This document shows, piece by piece, positions 26,004 through 37,419 of a stretch of 64,000 nucleotides of DNA. A program made the position numbers and the translations under genes. The notes beneath the pieces were generated by a model that ran no database searches, was not told where the DNA came from, and worked only from the letters and a program-made list of their open reading frames with translations. Positions within the stretch are counted from its first letter, which is position 1, and every line of letters starts with the position of its first letter. Source of the DNA: Actinomycetes bacterium (lineage in GTDB: Bacteria > Actinomycetota > Acidimicrobiia > Acidimicrobiales > Palsa-688); the NCBI GenBank assembly GCA_021788115.1, contig JAJYLA010000001.1, positions 32,605 through 96,604 on the forward strand. Direction: 5' to 3'.

Positions 26004-26948
26004 GCGCAGGAAGTGCGTGCCGGTCTTGCCGGCGAGGGCTTGCTCCACGTGGGCGGGGTCTGTCACGACTGCTTCCCCGCCCCCGGCTTCGAGGTACTCG
26101 ACGATCGCCTCCACCTTCGGCTTCATGCTACCGGCCGCGAAGTGGCGCCCCTCCGCCAGGTAGCGCTTCGCCTCCGACAGGGTGATGCGCTCCACCCAGC
26201 GCTCCTCGGGGGTGCCGAAATCCAGCGCCACCCTCTCCACGGCGGTCGTGATCAAGAGGAGGTCCGCGCCGACGGCGCGCGCCAGCAGGGAGCAGCCGAG
26301 GTCCTTGTCGATGACGGCCTCGACGCCGAGGAGGTCGCCGTCCTCGTTCGCCACCACGGGTATGCCCCCCCCGCCGACGGCGACGACGACGACGCCGGCG
26401 GCGGCGAGAGCCTGGATGGCGTCCATCTCGACGATGCGCAGCGGCCGGGGGGATGCCACCACCCGGCGCCAGCCGCGGTGGGCGTCCTCGGCGACGTCCC
26501 ACCCGTCCTGCTCCCGCCGGCGCTGCGCCTCGGCGGCGTCCATGAACGAGCCGATCGGCTTGGTCGGCGAGGAGAAGGCCGGGTCGTCGCGCGCCACCTC
26601 GGTCTGCGTGACGACGGCGGCCACCGGCTTGGCGATGCCGCGCCGGCGCAGGACGTTCTGGATGTTCTGCACCAGCGCGTAGCCGATGGCCCCCTGGCTG
26701 TCGGCGCCGCAGACGTCGAGGGGGATCTCGTGCAGCTCGCGGGCTGCCAGCTCGGACCGGCGCAGGATGAAACCCACCTGGGGGCCGTTGCCGTGGCCGA
26801 TGATGACGTCCCAGCCGTCCTGGATCATCGACGCCACGTGTTCGGCGGTCTCGTGCGCCGCCACGTACTGGTCCCGGACGTTCTGGTGCATCTTGTCCTT
26901 GATCAGCGAGTTGCCACCGATCGCGATCACCGCTAGCCGGCCGGCCAT
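25998..26948 (-). CDS. arcC: Carbamate kinase
   Basis: 316 residues, normal for the family. Motifs: LAVIAIGGNSLI at the N-terminus, IIGHGNGPQVG near residue 50, AVGGGGIPVV for phosphate binding, VIDKDLGCSLLA and FAAGSMKPKVEAIVEYLE at the C-terminus. It converts carbamoyl phosphate and ADP into ATP, ammonia and CO2. It is the last gene of a long minus-strand run, directly after two carbamoyltransferases, 15 bases from the nearer one. This is the energy-yielding end of ureido-group breakdown, as with yqeA in the E. coli yge cluster. Confidence 0.95.
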   Translation of the reverse strand: MAGRLAVIAIGGNSLIKDKMHQNVRDQYVAAHETAEHVASMIQDGWDVIIGHGNGPQVGFILRRSELAARELHEIPLDVCGADSQGAIGYALVQNIQNVLRRRGIAKPVAAVVTQTEVARDDPAFSSPTKPIGSFMDAAEAQRRREQDGWDVAEDAHRGWRRVVASPRPLRIVEMDAIQALAAAGVVVVAVGGGGIPVVANEDGDLLGVEAVIDKDLGCSLLARAVGADLLLITTAVERVALDFGTPEERWVERITLSEAKRYLAEGRHFAAGSMKPKVEAIVEYLEAGGGEAVVTDPAHVEQALAGKTGTHFLRG

Positions 26949-26962
26949 CGTCGGGCCCCCTT

Positions 26963-27940
26963 TCACCTCATGGTCAGGGCCATGACCGCCTTCTGGGCGT
27001 GCAGGCGGTTCTCGGCCTGGTCGAACACCGCCGACTGGGGGCCGTCGATCACCTCGTCGGCCACCTCGACGTTGCGGTCGGCCGGCAGCGGGTGCATGTA
27101 GATGGCGTCCTCGCCGGCGAGACGCATGTGCTCCGCGTCGGTGATCCACGAGCTGTACTTGCCAATCAGGCGCTCCCCCTCCTCGGGGTCTGTGGTGGTG
27201 AGCAGCGCCCCCCAGCTCTTGGCGTACACCACGTCGGTGCCGCGCAGGCCCTCCTCGAAGTCGTCCATCAGCTCGAAGGACGCGTGGCCGCGCCGCGCGT
27301 TCTCCCTGGCCTGCTCGACGATGTCGGGCATCAGCAGGAACTCGGGGGGATGGACGAGACGCACGTTGACCCCGAAGCGGGGCAGCAGCAGAGCAAGGCT
27401 CTGGGGGACGCTGATCGGCTTCTGGTAGCTCGAGGCGGTCGCCCAGCTGATCGTCGCGGTGCGCCCCCGCGGGTCGCCGAAGCGCTCGATGATCGTCATC
27501 AGGTCGGCGAGCGCCTGGTGGGGATGGAAGACGTCGCACTGCATGTTGAGCACGGGGACCCTGCTGGCCGCCGCGACGTCACGGATGTAGGCGTTGCCCT
27601 TCTGCCAGTCGACGTAGCGGATGGCGATGCCGTCGTTGTAGCGGCCCAGGATCTCCCCGATCTCCGTGGCCGTGTCGCCGTGGGAGATCTGGGTGACCCT
27701 GCTCTCGAGGAACTGGGCGTGGCCCCCGAGTTGCGCCATGCCCGCCTCGAACGAGGCGCGGGTGCGGGTGCTCGCGAAGAAGAACAGCATGGCGAGGACC
27801 TTGTCGCGCAGGTACGGGTGCGGCCGGCCGAGCGCCCGGTCTCTCTTCAGCTCGAACGCCACGTCGAGAGCAGTGTCGATCTCGTCCTTGGTCCACTCGG
27901 AGAAGTCGATGACGTCGCGGCCCCGAAGATGTGTCTGCAC
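26963..27940 (-). CDS. Carbamoyltransferase, OTC/YgeW-like
   Basis: 325 residues from GTG 27940, 9 bases after the previous carbamoyltransferase. Carbamoyl-phosphate site motifs are intact: FFASTRTRASFEAGM (about residue 55) and DVFHPHQALADLM. In the second-substrate domain it has TDVVYAKSWG where classical ornithine enzymes have SMG, and MHPLPADRN where they have HCLP, so the ornithine-binding cysteine is proline. It is thus not a normal ArcB/ArgF. YgeW-like, acetylornithine-type and oxamate-type enzymes are candidates. In this place it probably runs in the phosphorolytic direction, making carbamoyl phosphate for the adjacent kinase. Confidence 0.85.
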   Translation of the reverse strand: MQTHLRGRDVIDFSEWTKDEIDTALDVAFELKRDRALGRPHPYLRDKVLAMLFFFASTRTRASFEAGMAQLGGHAQFLESRVTQISHGDTATEIGEILGRYNDGIAIRYVDWQKGNAYIRDVAAASRVPVLNMQCDVFHPHQALADLMTIIERFGDPRGRTATISWATASSYQKPISVPQSLALLLPRFGVNVRLVHPPEFLLMPDIVEQARENARRGHASFELMDDFEEGLRGTDVVYAKSWGALLTTTDPEEGERLIGKYSSWITDAEHMRLAGEDAIYMHPLPADRNVEVADEVIDGPQSAVFDQAENRLHAQKAVMALTMR

Positions 27941-27949
27941 GGCCCGGCC

Positions 27950-28915
27950 CTATTCCGCGGCGCCGAGGACAAGGGCGAGCAGCGCCATGCGCATGACCAC
28001 CCCGTTGTACGCCTCGAACCAGTACCGGGCGTGCCGCGTGCTGTCCACGTCGGTGGGCAGCTCGTCCATCCTCGGCAGGGAGTGGAGGATGATGGCGTTG
28101 CTCTTCGCCTTGCTCCGCAGCAGCTCCCGGGTGACCTTGTACGCGGCGGGCGTGAGCCCCTTGTCGGCGTTCTCCGGGTCGACGCGCGACTTCGTGTAGT
28201 CGGCCTGCACCACGGGCTCCATGTAGATCACGTCGGCCTCTTCGATGCACTTGTCGACCGACTCCACCTCCCGGTAGTGCACGTTGCGGGCGTCGATGTC
28301 CGCCTTGATCTCCTCCGGCAGGGACATGTCCGGCGGGAACACCAGCGCCGCCTCCATGTCGAACTGCGACATGGCGTAGACGATCGAGTGCATCGTGCGC
28401 ATCCGGCCGTCCCCGACGCAGAGCACGGTCAGGCCGTCGAGGGTCCCCTTGTCCTTCCAGATGGTGTAGAGGTCCGTCAGGACCTGGGTGGGGTGCTCCC
28501 CCCAACCGTCACCGCAGTTGATCACCGGGACCGACGCCCACCTGGCCGCTTCGGCGGGGGCACCCTGCTGGTAGTGGCGCATGGCGATGACGTCGCCGTA
28601 GTACTCGAGCATGTGGACGGTGTCCTTGATGCTTTCCTGGTAGAAGTCGCCGGCACGCGTCATCTTGGCGTCGGAGAAGCCGAGGACGTGACCGCCCAGC
28701 CGGTGCATCGCCGCCTCGGTGGCGAGGCGGGTCCGGGTGCTCGGCTGGTAGAAGGCCGTCAGCAGCGTCTTCGACCGCAGCAGATCGGCGTTGCTGCGCT
28801 TCTCCGCGTAGACCTTCAGCTCGTCGGCCACGCGGAAGATCTCGAGGTATTCGTCGCGCTCGAAGTCCTTGAGCGACAGGATGTCACGTCCCTGGAAGCT
28901 CCTCAACGGGATCAC
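27950..28915 (-). CDS. Carbamoyltransferase, aspartate-transcarbamoylase-like paralogue
   Basis: 321 residues. Overall PyrB-like: FYQPSTRTRLATEAAMHRLG, IAMRHYQQGA, GEHPTQVLTDLYTI, GDGRMRTMHSIVYAM and LHSLPRMDELPTDVDSTRHA. The loop that in PyrB reads YMTRVQ.ER and binds aspartate reads YMEPVVQADY here, so the substrate arginine is lost. This argues for a second substrate other than aspartate, for example oxamate or a ureido acid from purine rings. The start is unclear: GTG 28915 sits one base after AGGAGG, while TTG 28906 has better spacing. It precedes the OTC-like paralogue and carbamate kinase. Confidence 0.85.
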   Translation of the reverse strand: MIPLRSFQGRDILSLKDFERDEYLEIFRVADELKVYAEKRSNADLLRSKTLLTAFYQPSTRTRLATEAAMHRLGGHVLGFSDAKMTRAGDFYQESIKDTVHMLEYYGDVIAMRHYQQGAPAEAARWASVPVINCGDGWGEHPTQVLTDLYTIWKDKGTLDGLTVLCVGDGRMRTMHSIVYAMSQFDMEAALVFPPDMSLPEEIKADIDARNVHYREVESVDKCIEEADVIYMEPVVQADYTKSRVDPENADKGLTPAAYKVTRELLRSKAKSNAIILHSLPRMDELPTDVDSTRHARYWFEAYNGVVMRMALLALVLGAAE

Positions 28916-28971
28916 TCCTCCTAGAGTGCGGGTAAGTGCTGGACGAAGGCGTCGGTGCCCGGGAGGACACG

Positions 28972-29934
28972 TCAGCCCCCCTCCCGGCTGTAGGGCACGC
29001 CGAGCGCCGCGGGCGTCCCGAGCCTCCGCTTCGCCCAGCCGGTCGAGGCGGCGACGAGGACCACGACGGTCATGACGTACGGCACGGCCGAGAAGAACTC
29101 GCTCGGCAGCGCATGGATACCCCGGGCCTGGAGGGTGGGTCCGAGGGCCACGAACGCGCCGAAAAGGTAGGCGCCGAGCAGCAGAAGGTCGGGGCGCCAG
29201 AAGGCGAAGATGACGAGGGCGATCGCGATCCAGCCGTCGCCGGCTGTGAGCCCGTCGGTCCAGAACGGCGCCAGGGCCAGGGTGAAATAGGCGCCGCCCA
29301 GACCGGCCAGTGCGCCTCCGAGGACGGTGTGGGCGTAGCGGTACCGGGTGACGTTGATGCCCATGGCGTCGGCGGCCGCCGGGGACTCACCCACCGAGCG
29401 CAGGTACAGCCCGGTGCGGGTCCGGAAGAGGTACCACATGGCGACTGCGACGAGGATCACCGAGAAGTACACGAGCGGGTCCTCGTGGAAGACGATCGGC
29501 CCGACGATCGGCAGGTTCTTCAGGCCGAAGAGGTCGACGGCCTTGTACTGGTGCAGGCCGTGGATCCCGCCGACCTTCCAGACCTGCCCCACGTACGACG
29601 ACAACCCGGCCGTTCCGGCGAAGATCGTGAGGGCGAGGCCGGACACGATCTGGTTGACGCGCACGGTGATCGACAAGAAGGCGTGGATCAGGGCCATGAC
29701 CGCCCCCGCCGCGGCGGCGCCGAGAAGCGCCGCGAGGAGGACCAGCGCCGCCGGGCCGCCGAGTTTCTGGGACACGGTGAACCCCGACACCGCTCCCATG
29801 AGCATCATGCCTTCCACTCCCAGGTTGAGGACCCCGGAGCGCTCCGCGAGAAGCTCGCCGAGGCCGGCCAGCACGAGCGGGGTGCCGTTGCCGATCGCCG
29901 TGACGATCAGCGCGATCACGATGTTGCGGTTCAC
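28972..29934 (-). CDS. BMP-type ABC importer, permease 2 (system B)
   Basis: 320 residues, starting in a four-base overlap with permease 1. LGELLAERSGVLNLGVEGMM near residue 27 and LRSVGESPAAADAMGINVTR identify the YufQ-type permease. It is the counterpart of the system A protein at 22301-23233 but clearly diverged from it. The carbamoyltransferase genes follow 56 bases downstream on the same strand. Confidence 0.92.
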   Translation of the reverse strand: MNRNIVIALIVTAIGNGTPLVLAGLGELLAERSGVLNLGVEGMMLMGAVSGFTVSQKLGGPAALVLLAALLGAAAAGAVMALIHAFLSITVRVNQIVSGLALTIFAGTAGLSSYVGQVWKVGGIHGLHQYKAVDLFGLKNLPIVGPIVFHEDPLVYFSVILVAVAMWYLFRTRTGLYLRSVGESPAAADAMGINVTRYRYAHTVLGGALAGLGGAYFTLALAPFWTDGLTAGDGWIAIALVIFAFWRPDLLLLGAYLFGAFVALGPTLQARGIHALPSEFFSAVPYVMTVVVLVAASTGWAKRRLGTPAALGVPYSREGG

Positions 29935-31121
29935 CGGGCCACCTCCGTCGCCGAGACCCCGTCACGGGGGACCTCGGAGGCCGGCGGGCGGGCCGCGAGA
30001 TGGGTCGTGGCGCCGGGCAGGCGGCGCGTCACCCGGTAGCGGGTGAGGATCTCCCCCCCGAGAACACAGAAGAGGATGATCCCCTGCATCGTACCGACGA
30101 GCCCGGCGGGGAACGACGGGCCTTGCAGGGCGTTGCCGGAGTTGCTCAGCGCGCCGATGAAGAGCGAGGAGATGATGACGGCGAGGGGGTTGTACAGCGC
30201 CAGGGCGCCGACCACGATGCCCGTGTAGCCGTACCCCGCCTGCTGCAGGCCACGGGGATCCAGGACGTGGCCGAAGTCGCCGATCTGGCTCGCGCCGCCG
30301 AGGCCGGCGGCGAGGCCCGACACGGCCATGACCGAGACGATCTTGCGCTTCGTACGGATGCCGGCGTACTCGGCGGCGGCGCGGGCGTCGCCGATGACGC
30401 GCATCTCGAAGCCGTAGCGGGTGGAGCGCACGAGGAACCACAGGCCGATGGCGAGGACCGCGCCCACGACGAACCCGAACGGCAGGACGAACGAGCCGGC
30501 GGTGAACACCGGCCAGTTGGCGGCGGCAGCCAGGTTCTTGCCCGTCGGGAAGACCCGGGCGCTCGGGGTGCTCAGATCCCGCCAGTACGACGTGCTGTCG
30601 TAGATCAGGTAGTACATGAAGTAGCCGGCGACGTAGTTGAGCATGAGCGAGACGAGGATCTCGTTCGTGCGGAAGTAGGCGCGCAGGATGCCCGGGATCA
30701 CCGCCCACAGCGCGCCGCCGGCGACGCCGGCCACCATCATCGCGAGCACGAGCAGCGGGCGGGGCCAGCTGGCGAGCGCCAGCCCCGCGCCAGAGGCGGC
30801 GACGGCTCCCATGTAGAGCTGGCCCTCGCCGCCGATGTTCCAGGTCCGCATCCGGAAGGCGATCGCCGCCGCGAGACCCGTGAAGAGCATGGGCGTGGAG
30901 TACACGAACGTGGCCGTCAGTCCGCCCTTGGCCGTGACCGCCGCCTGGAACATCTGCCGGTAGGCGCTGACAGGGTTGTGGCCGGTGGCGGCGAGCACGA
31001 CGCCCGCGATGATCAACGCGAGGACCAGGGACGCGACCGGCACCACCCAGGCGAGCCACCGCGGGATGTCCAGTCGCCGTTCGATGCGGACCGACCGGAG
31101 GGCGGAGACCCGGCTGCTCAT
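29931..31121 (-). CDS. BMP-type ABC importer, permease 1 (system B)
   Basis: 396 residues from an ATG that overlaps the ATPase stop. About nine spans; FRMRTWNIGGEGQLYMGAVA near residue 90, AYFRTNEILVSLMLNYVAGY and FEMRVIGDARAAAEYAGI are the family markers. An upstream extension of the frame would overlap the ATPase gene and was rejected. Confidence 0.9.
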   Translation of the reverse strand: MSSRVSALRSVRIERRLDIPRWLAWVVPVASLVLALIIAGVVLAATGHNPVSAYRQMFQAAVTAKGGLTATFVYSTPMLFTGLAAAIAFRMRTWNIGGEGQLYMGAVAASGAGLALASWPRPLLVLAMMVAGVAGGALWAVIPGILRAYFRTNEILVSLMLNYVAGYFMYYLIYDSTSYWRDLSTPSARVFPTGKNLAAAANWPVFTAGSFVLPFGFVVGAVLAIGLWFLVRSTRYGFEMRVIGDARAAAEYAGIRTKRKIVSVMAVSGLAAGLGGASQIGDFGHVLDPRGLQQAGYGYTGIVVGALALYNPLAVIISSLFIGALSNSGNALQGPSFPAGLVGTMQGIILFCVLGGEILTRYRVTRRLPGATTHLAARPPASEVPRDGVSATEVAR

Positions 31122-32707
31122 GCCGCGGCCCCCGCCATCATCAGCCCGAGCTTCTCGCGGCTCACCTCGCGCGGGCACACCACGCCCACGACGCGCCCGC
31201 CGTAGAAGACCGCCACCCTGTCGCAGAGGGAAAGGACTTCGTCGAGGTCCTCGCTTACGAGCACGACACCGACCCCCGACGCCGCGGTGTCGAGGAGCGT
31301 CTTCCAGACGTCCTGGGTGGAGTTGACGTCGAGGCCGCGCGTCGGCGACGCCGCGACGAGCACCCGCGGCTTCGACGACAGCTCCCGGGCCAGAAGCACG
31401 CGCTGGGCGTTGCCGCCCGACAGCTGCCGGACCCGGGTATCCGGGCCGGGTGCCCGGACGTCGAACTGGGTCATCAGGCGCCGGGCCAGGGCCCCCGCCT
31501 TTTTGCGACTGAGAAGCGGGCCCATGCCCATCTCCCGGTCGCGGTAGGACTTGAGGATCAGGTTGTCGGTGATCGACAGGCCCGGCGCCAGCCCCCGGCC
31601 CATGCGGTCCTCCGGCACGAAGGCCACCCCCCCGCGGATCGCGGCCCGCGGGTCGCCCGAGGGGAGGGTCACCCCGGCGACGCGCACCGCCCCGCTGGTG
31701 TAGGGCCGCAACCCGCCGACGACCTCGGCGAGCTCGCTCTGGCCGTTGCCCGCCACGCCGGCGATGCCGAGGATCTCCCCCGCGGCGACCTCGAGCGACA
31801 CGTCGTGGAGCGCCTCGAGGCCGAGATCGCCGTCGGCGCGCACGCCTTCGAGCTGGAGCAGGGGCGGGCTCGCCTTCGTAGGTCCCACCGGCTGGTCCGG
31901 GACATCGCGGTGGTGCTCGGCCACGGCGTGGCCGACCATCAACTCGGCGAGGATCGACGGGCGGGCCTCGCCGATTCCGACGGTCGCGATCGCCTGCCCC
32001 TTGCGCAGGATGGTGACACGGTCGGACACGGCCATCACCTCGGGGAGCTTGTGCGAGATGAAGACGACCGAACCTCCCGCCGTCACCACCTCGCGCATGC
32101 TCCCGAACAGCAGGTCCGCCTCCCGGGGGGTGAGCACCGTCGTCGGCTCGTCGAGGATCAGGATCCTGGCGCCGCGGTACAGGGCCTTGAGGATCTCGAC
32201 GCGCTGGCGTTCCCCGAGCGACAGCTGCCAGATCCTGGCGTCGGGGTTTACCGGCATGTGGTACTGCTCGGCGACCTCGGCGACCTCGCGCTGGACCTGC
32301 CGGGGTGAGAACTGCAGCCCCCGGCGCTTCGACCAGCCCAGCACGACGTTCTCGGAGACCGACATGCTCTCCACGAGCCGGAGGTGCTGGTGGATCATGA
32401 ACATCCCCGCAGCGTGGGCGTCACGAGGCGAGCGGAACCGCACCGGCTGCCCGGCCATGAGAACATCGCCGTCGTCGGGCTTCCACAGCCCCGTGAGGAT
32501 GTTGCACAGGGTCGTCTTGCCGGCGCCGTTCTCGCCGAGGAGGGTGTGCACCTCCCCCGGCAGCACCTCGAAGGTGACGCGGTCGTTGGCCACCACGCCG
32601 GGGAAGCGTTTGGTGACACCGACCGCCTCCACCGCCGGCGGCACGGCGGTGGGGGGCGGTCTGTCGGTGCCTCGCGGCGTCGGATCGAAGGAGCCGGGCT
32701 GCATCAA
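31118..32707 (-). CDS. Double-NBD ABC ATPase (system B)
   Basis: 529 residues; two ATGs in succession at the start. First domain: Walker A GENGAGKTTLCNILTG, signature LSLGERQRVEILKAL, Walker B ILILDEPTTVLTP. Second domain: GVAGNGQSELAEVV, LSGGNAQRVLLARE and VLVAASPTRGLDV. Same RbsA/YufO type as the system A ATPase. It lies 45 bases after the binding-protein gene and overlaps the permease. Confidence 0.92.
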   Translation of the reverse strand: MMQPGSFDPTPRGTDRPPPTAVPPAVEAVGVTKRFPGVVANDRVTFEVLPGEVHTLLGENGAGKTTLCNILTGLWKPDDGDVLMAGQPVRFRSPRDAHAAGMFMIHQHLRLVESMSVSENVVLGWSKRRGLQFSPRQVQREVAEVAEQYHMPVNPDARIWQLSLGERQRVEILKALYRGARILILDEPTTVLTPREADLLFGSMREVVTAGGSVVFISHKLPEVMAVSDRVTILRKGQAIATVGIGEARPSILAELMVGHAVAEHHRDVPDQPVGPTKASPPLLQLEGVRADGDLGLEALHDVSLEVAAGEILGIAGVAGNGQSELAEVVGGLRPYTSGAVRVAGVTLPSGDPRAAIRGGVAFVPEDRMGRGLAPGLSITDNLILKSYRDREMGMGPLLSRKKAGALARRLMTQFDVRAPGPDTRVRQLSGGNAQRVLLARELSSKPRVLVAASPTRGLDVNSTQDVWKTLLDTAASGVGVVLVSEDLDEVLSLCDRVAVFYGGRVVGVVCPREVSREKLGLMMAGAAA

Positions 32708-32752
32708 CGAGTCACGCGCGCTCGAAGGAATGCCACGAGGATCCCGTGCTGC

Positions 32753-33958
32753 TCAGCCCTTGGGGCTCCCGATGACACCCTGCACGAACCAGCTGATCGA
32801 GTACTTGCTCAGACCCGTCTGGGTGTACACCGGAAGGGTCTTCCCGGCGGGGACCCCGATCGTGCCGTTCTGCTCGGTGATCGGCCCCGTGAAGGGGTCG
32901 AACGTGCCGGCCTCGATCGCCTGCTCCTTGGCCAGGATGGCGGCCTTCTGCGAGGACGTCAGGCTGGGGCCGAACGGAGCCAGCTGGACGAACCCGTTCT
33001 TCAGGCTGCCGTAGTAGAAGTGGGTCTTCCACGTGCCGTTCATCATCGCCTGAATGTCGGGGATGTAGTACACGGCCCAGTTGTACGTCGTGCCGGTCAG
33101 CCAGGACTTGGGCGCGAACGACTCCTGGTTGGAGTCGTAGCCGACCCAGGGGAGGTTGTGCGCCTCGGCCACCTGTCCGGTGGTCGGGCTGTCCTGGCCG
33201 TCGGCGAGCACGTCGACGCCGGCGCCGGCGAGGCTCTCAGCGGCCGCCCGCTCCTTGGTCGGGTCGAACCACGTGTTGGTCCACACGACCCGTACCGTGG
33301 CGCCGGGGTGGACCGACCGGGCGCCCATGGTGAAGGCGTCGATCTCGCGGATGACCTCGGGGATCGGGTACGGCGCGACGAAGCCGATCTGGCCGGACTT
33401 CGACGCGAACCCGGCGGCCATCCCGCCCAGGTAGTCGCCGTCCTCGCCGGCCCCGTAGTACTCGGCGAAGTTGGCGAGCTGGTCGGTTCCCGTCGCCTGC
33501 TCGAAGAAGATGTTCGGGTGCACCTTGGCGGCGGCCTCCATGGCGTCCTGGTAGCCGTAGGAGGTCGCGAAGATCGCGTTCGCGCCCTCGTTGATCAGCT
33601 CGTTGATCACCTGCGACACCTGGGGTCCCTCGGGGACGTCCTCCTTGTAGAGCGTCTTGACGACGCCGCCGAAGTGGCTCTGGACGGCGAGGCGCGCCAC
33701 GTCGTGAGCGTGGGTCCACCCGGCGTCGCTCGGCGCGCCCACGTAGATGAACGCCGCCACGAAGGGATGGCTCGTGGTCCACTTGCCGGTCGTCGACGGG
33801 GCCGTGCCGGACGGCGCGGTCGTGGCGCCCGACGGCGCGGCCGTGGCGGCCGACTGAGCCGTCGTCGGCGACGTCGACGACTTCGACGAGCCGCATGCCG
33901 CGGCCACCAAGCCGACGGCGAAAAGGCCGGCGGCGACGCCGACCATGGGTCTTTTCAT
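32753..33958 (-). CDS. BMP-family substrate-binding lipoprotein (system B)
   Basis: 401 residues from an ATG with AAGGAGG upstream. Lipobox GLVAAACGSSKS (Cys ~22), low-complexity Ser/Thr/Ala/Pro linker to residue ~60, then the BMP domain: AAFIYVGAPSDAGWTHAHDV, ATSYGYQDAMEAAAKVHPNI and GGMAAGFASKSGQIGFVAPY. The family includes E. coli- and Brucella-type purine binding proteins, and the GxxSDxGWTxxH-like opening is typical of purine/nucleoside binders. A stem-loop precedes its ribosome-binding site. Confidence 0.92.
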   Translation of the reverse strand: MKRPMVGVAAGLFAVGLVAAACGSSKSSTSPTTAQSAATAAPSGATTAPSGTAPSTTGKWTTSHPFVAAFIYVGAPSDAGWTHAHDVARLAVQSHFGGVVKTLYKEDVPEGPQVSQVINELINEGANAIFATSYGYQDAMEAAAKVHPNIFFEQATGTDQLANFAEYYGAGEDGDYLGGMAAGFASKSGQIGFVAPYPIPEVIREIDAFTMGARSVHPGATVRVVWTNTWFDPTKERAAAESLAGAGVDVLADGQDSPTTGQVAEAHNLPWVGYDSNQESFAPKSWLTGTTYNWAVYYIPDIQAMMNGTWKTHFYYGSLKNGFVQLAPFGPSLTSSQKAAILAKEQAIEAGTFDPFTGPITEQNGTIGVPAGKTLPVYTQTGLSKYSISWFVQGVIGSPKG

Positions 33959-33973
33959 GCTGGTCCTCCTTCC

Positions 33974-33996
33974 CCACGCGGCGAGCAGCCGCGTGG
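33974..33996 (-). promoter_or_regulatory. Perfect stem-loop next to the ribosome-binding site of the system B binding protein
   Basis: CCACGCGGC and GCCGCGTGG pair as a 9-bp perfect stem around a 5-base loop. In the transcript it ends immediately before GGGGAAGGAGG of the binding-protein gene. There is no T-tract, so it is more likely an mRNA-processing or stability element, or a translation modulator, than a terminator. It lies in the 132-base gap between the PLP enzyme genes and the importer. Confidence 0.6.
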
Positions 33997-34090
33997 CCCT
34001 GTCAGCCGGGTCTCCCTCATCGTCGCGAGACGTTCCGATCCGTCGTTGTAGTCATCGCGCTCTATAGCACATCGATACGATTCATCCGCT

Positions 34091-36933
<2,843 letters not shown>

Positions 36934-36951
36934 GCGAACCTCTCTGTATCG

Positions 36952-37419
36952 CTAGGGGGTGGTGGTGGGGCTCGCCGCACGGTGGACGGCGTCGACGATC
37001 TTCTGGTAGCCGGTGCAGCGGCACAGGTTGCCGGCGAGCGCCTCGCGGATGTCGTCGTCACCGGGATCGGGGTTGTGGGCGAGGAGGTCGTGTGCGGCCA
37101 TGACGAGGCCCGGCGTGCAGAACCCGCACTGGACGGCGCCGGCTTCGACGAACGCCTCCTGGACCGCGGCGGCGCCCGCGGCGGAGAGCCCCTCGACGGT
37201 CGTCACCTCCGCGCCGTCGGCCTGGCCGGCGAGCACCAGGCACGAACATACGAGGGTGCCGTCGAGGTAGACCGTGCACGAGCCGCACTCCCCCTGCTCG
37301 CAGGCGTTCTTCGTGCCGGTGAGACCCAGATGGTCGCGCAGCACCTGCAGGAGGGTCTCCGACTCGCCGGCGTCGTCGACCGTGCGGCGTGCGCCGTTGA
37401 CCGTCAGGGACACCTTCAT
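36952..37419 (-). CDS. xdhC: Xanthine-dehydrogenase-type hydroxylase, [2Fe-2S] subunit
   Basis: 155 residues from ATG 37419 with GGGAGG upstream and a four-base overlap with the FAD subunit. The plant-type cluster is bound by CEQGECGSC plus a later Cys (LVCSC), and the second cluster by QCGFCTPG and [10 protein letters not shown]. It passes electrons from the molybdenum centre to FAD. Name follows E. coli usage (XdhC as Fe-S subunit); other schemes call it coxS/xdhA. Confidence 0.9.
   Translation of the reverse strand: MKVSLTVNGARRTVDDAGESETLLQVLRDHLGLTGTKNACEQGECGSCTVYLDGTLVCSCLVLAGQADGAEVTTVEGLSAAGAAAVQEAFVEAGAVQCGFCTPGLVMAAHDLLAHNPDPGDDDIREALAGNLCRCTGYQKIVDAVHRAASPTTTP

Noticed and set aside
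26963..28915. Calling the two carbamoyltransferases argF and pyrB
   Set aside because: Key second-substrate residues differ, and no arginine or pyrimidine biosynthesis genes are linked; the context is catabolic.
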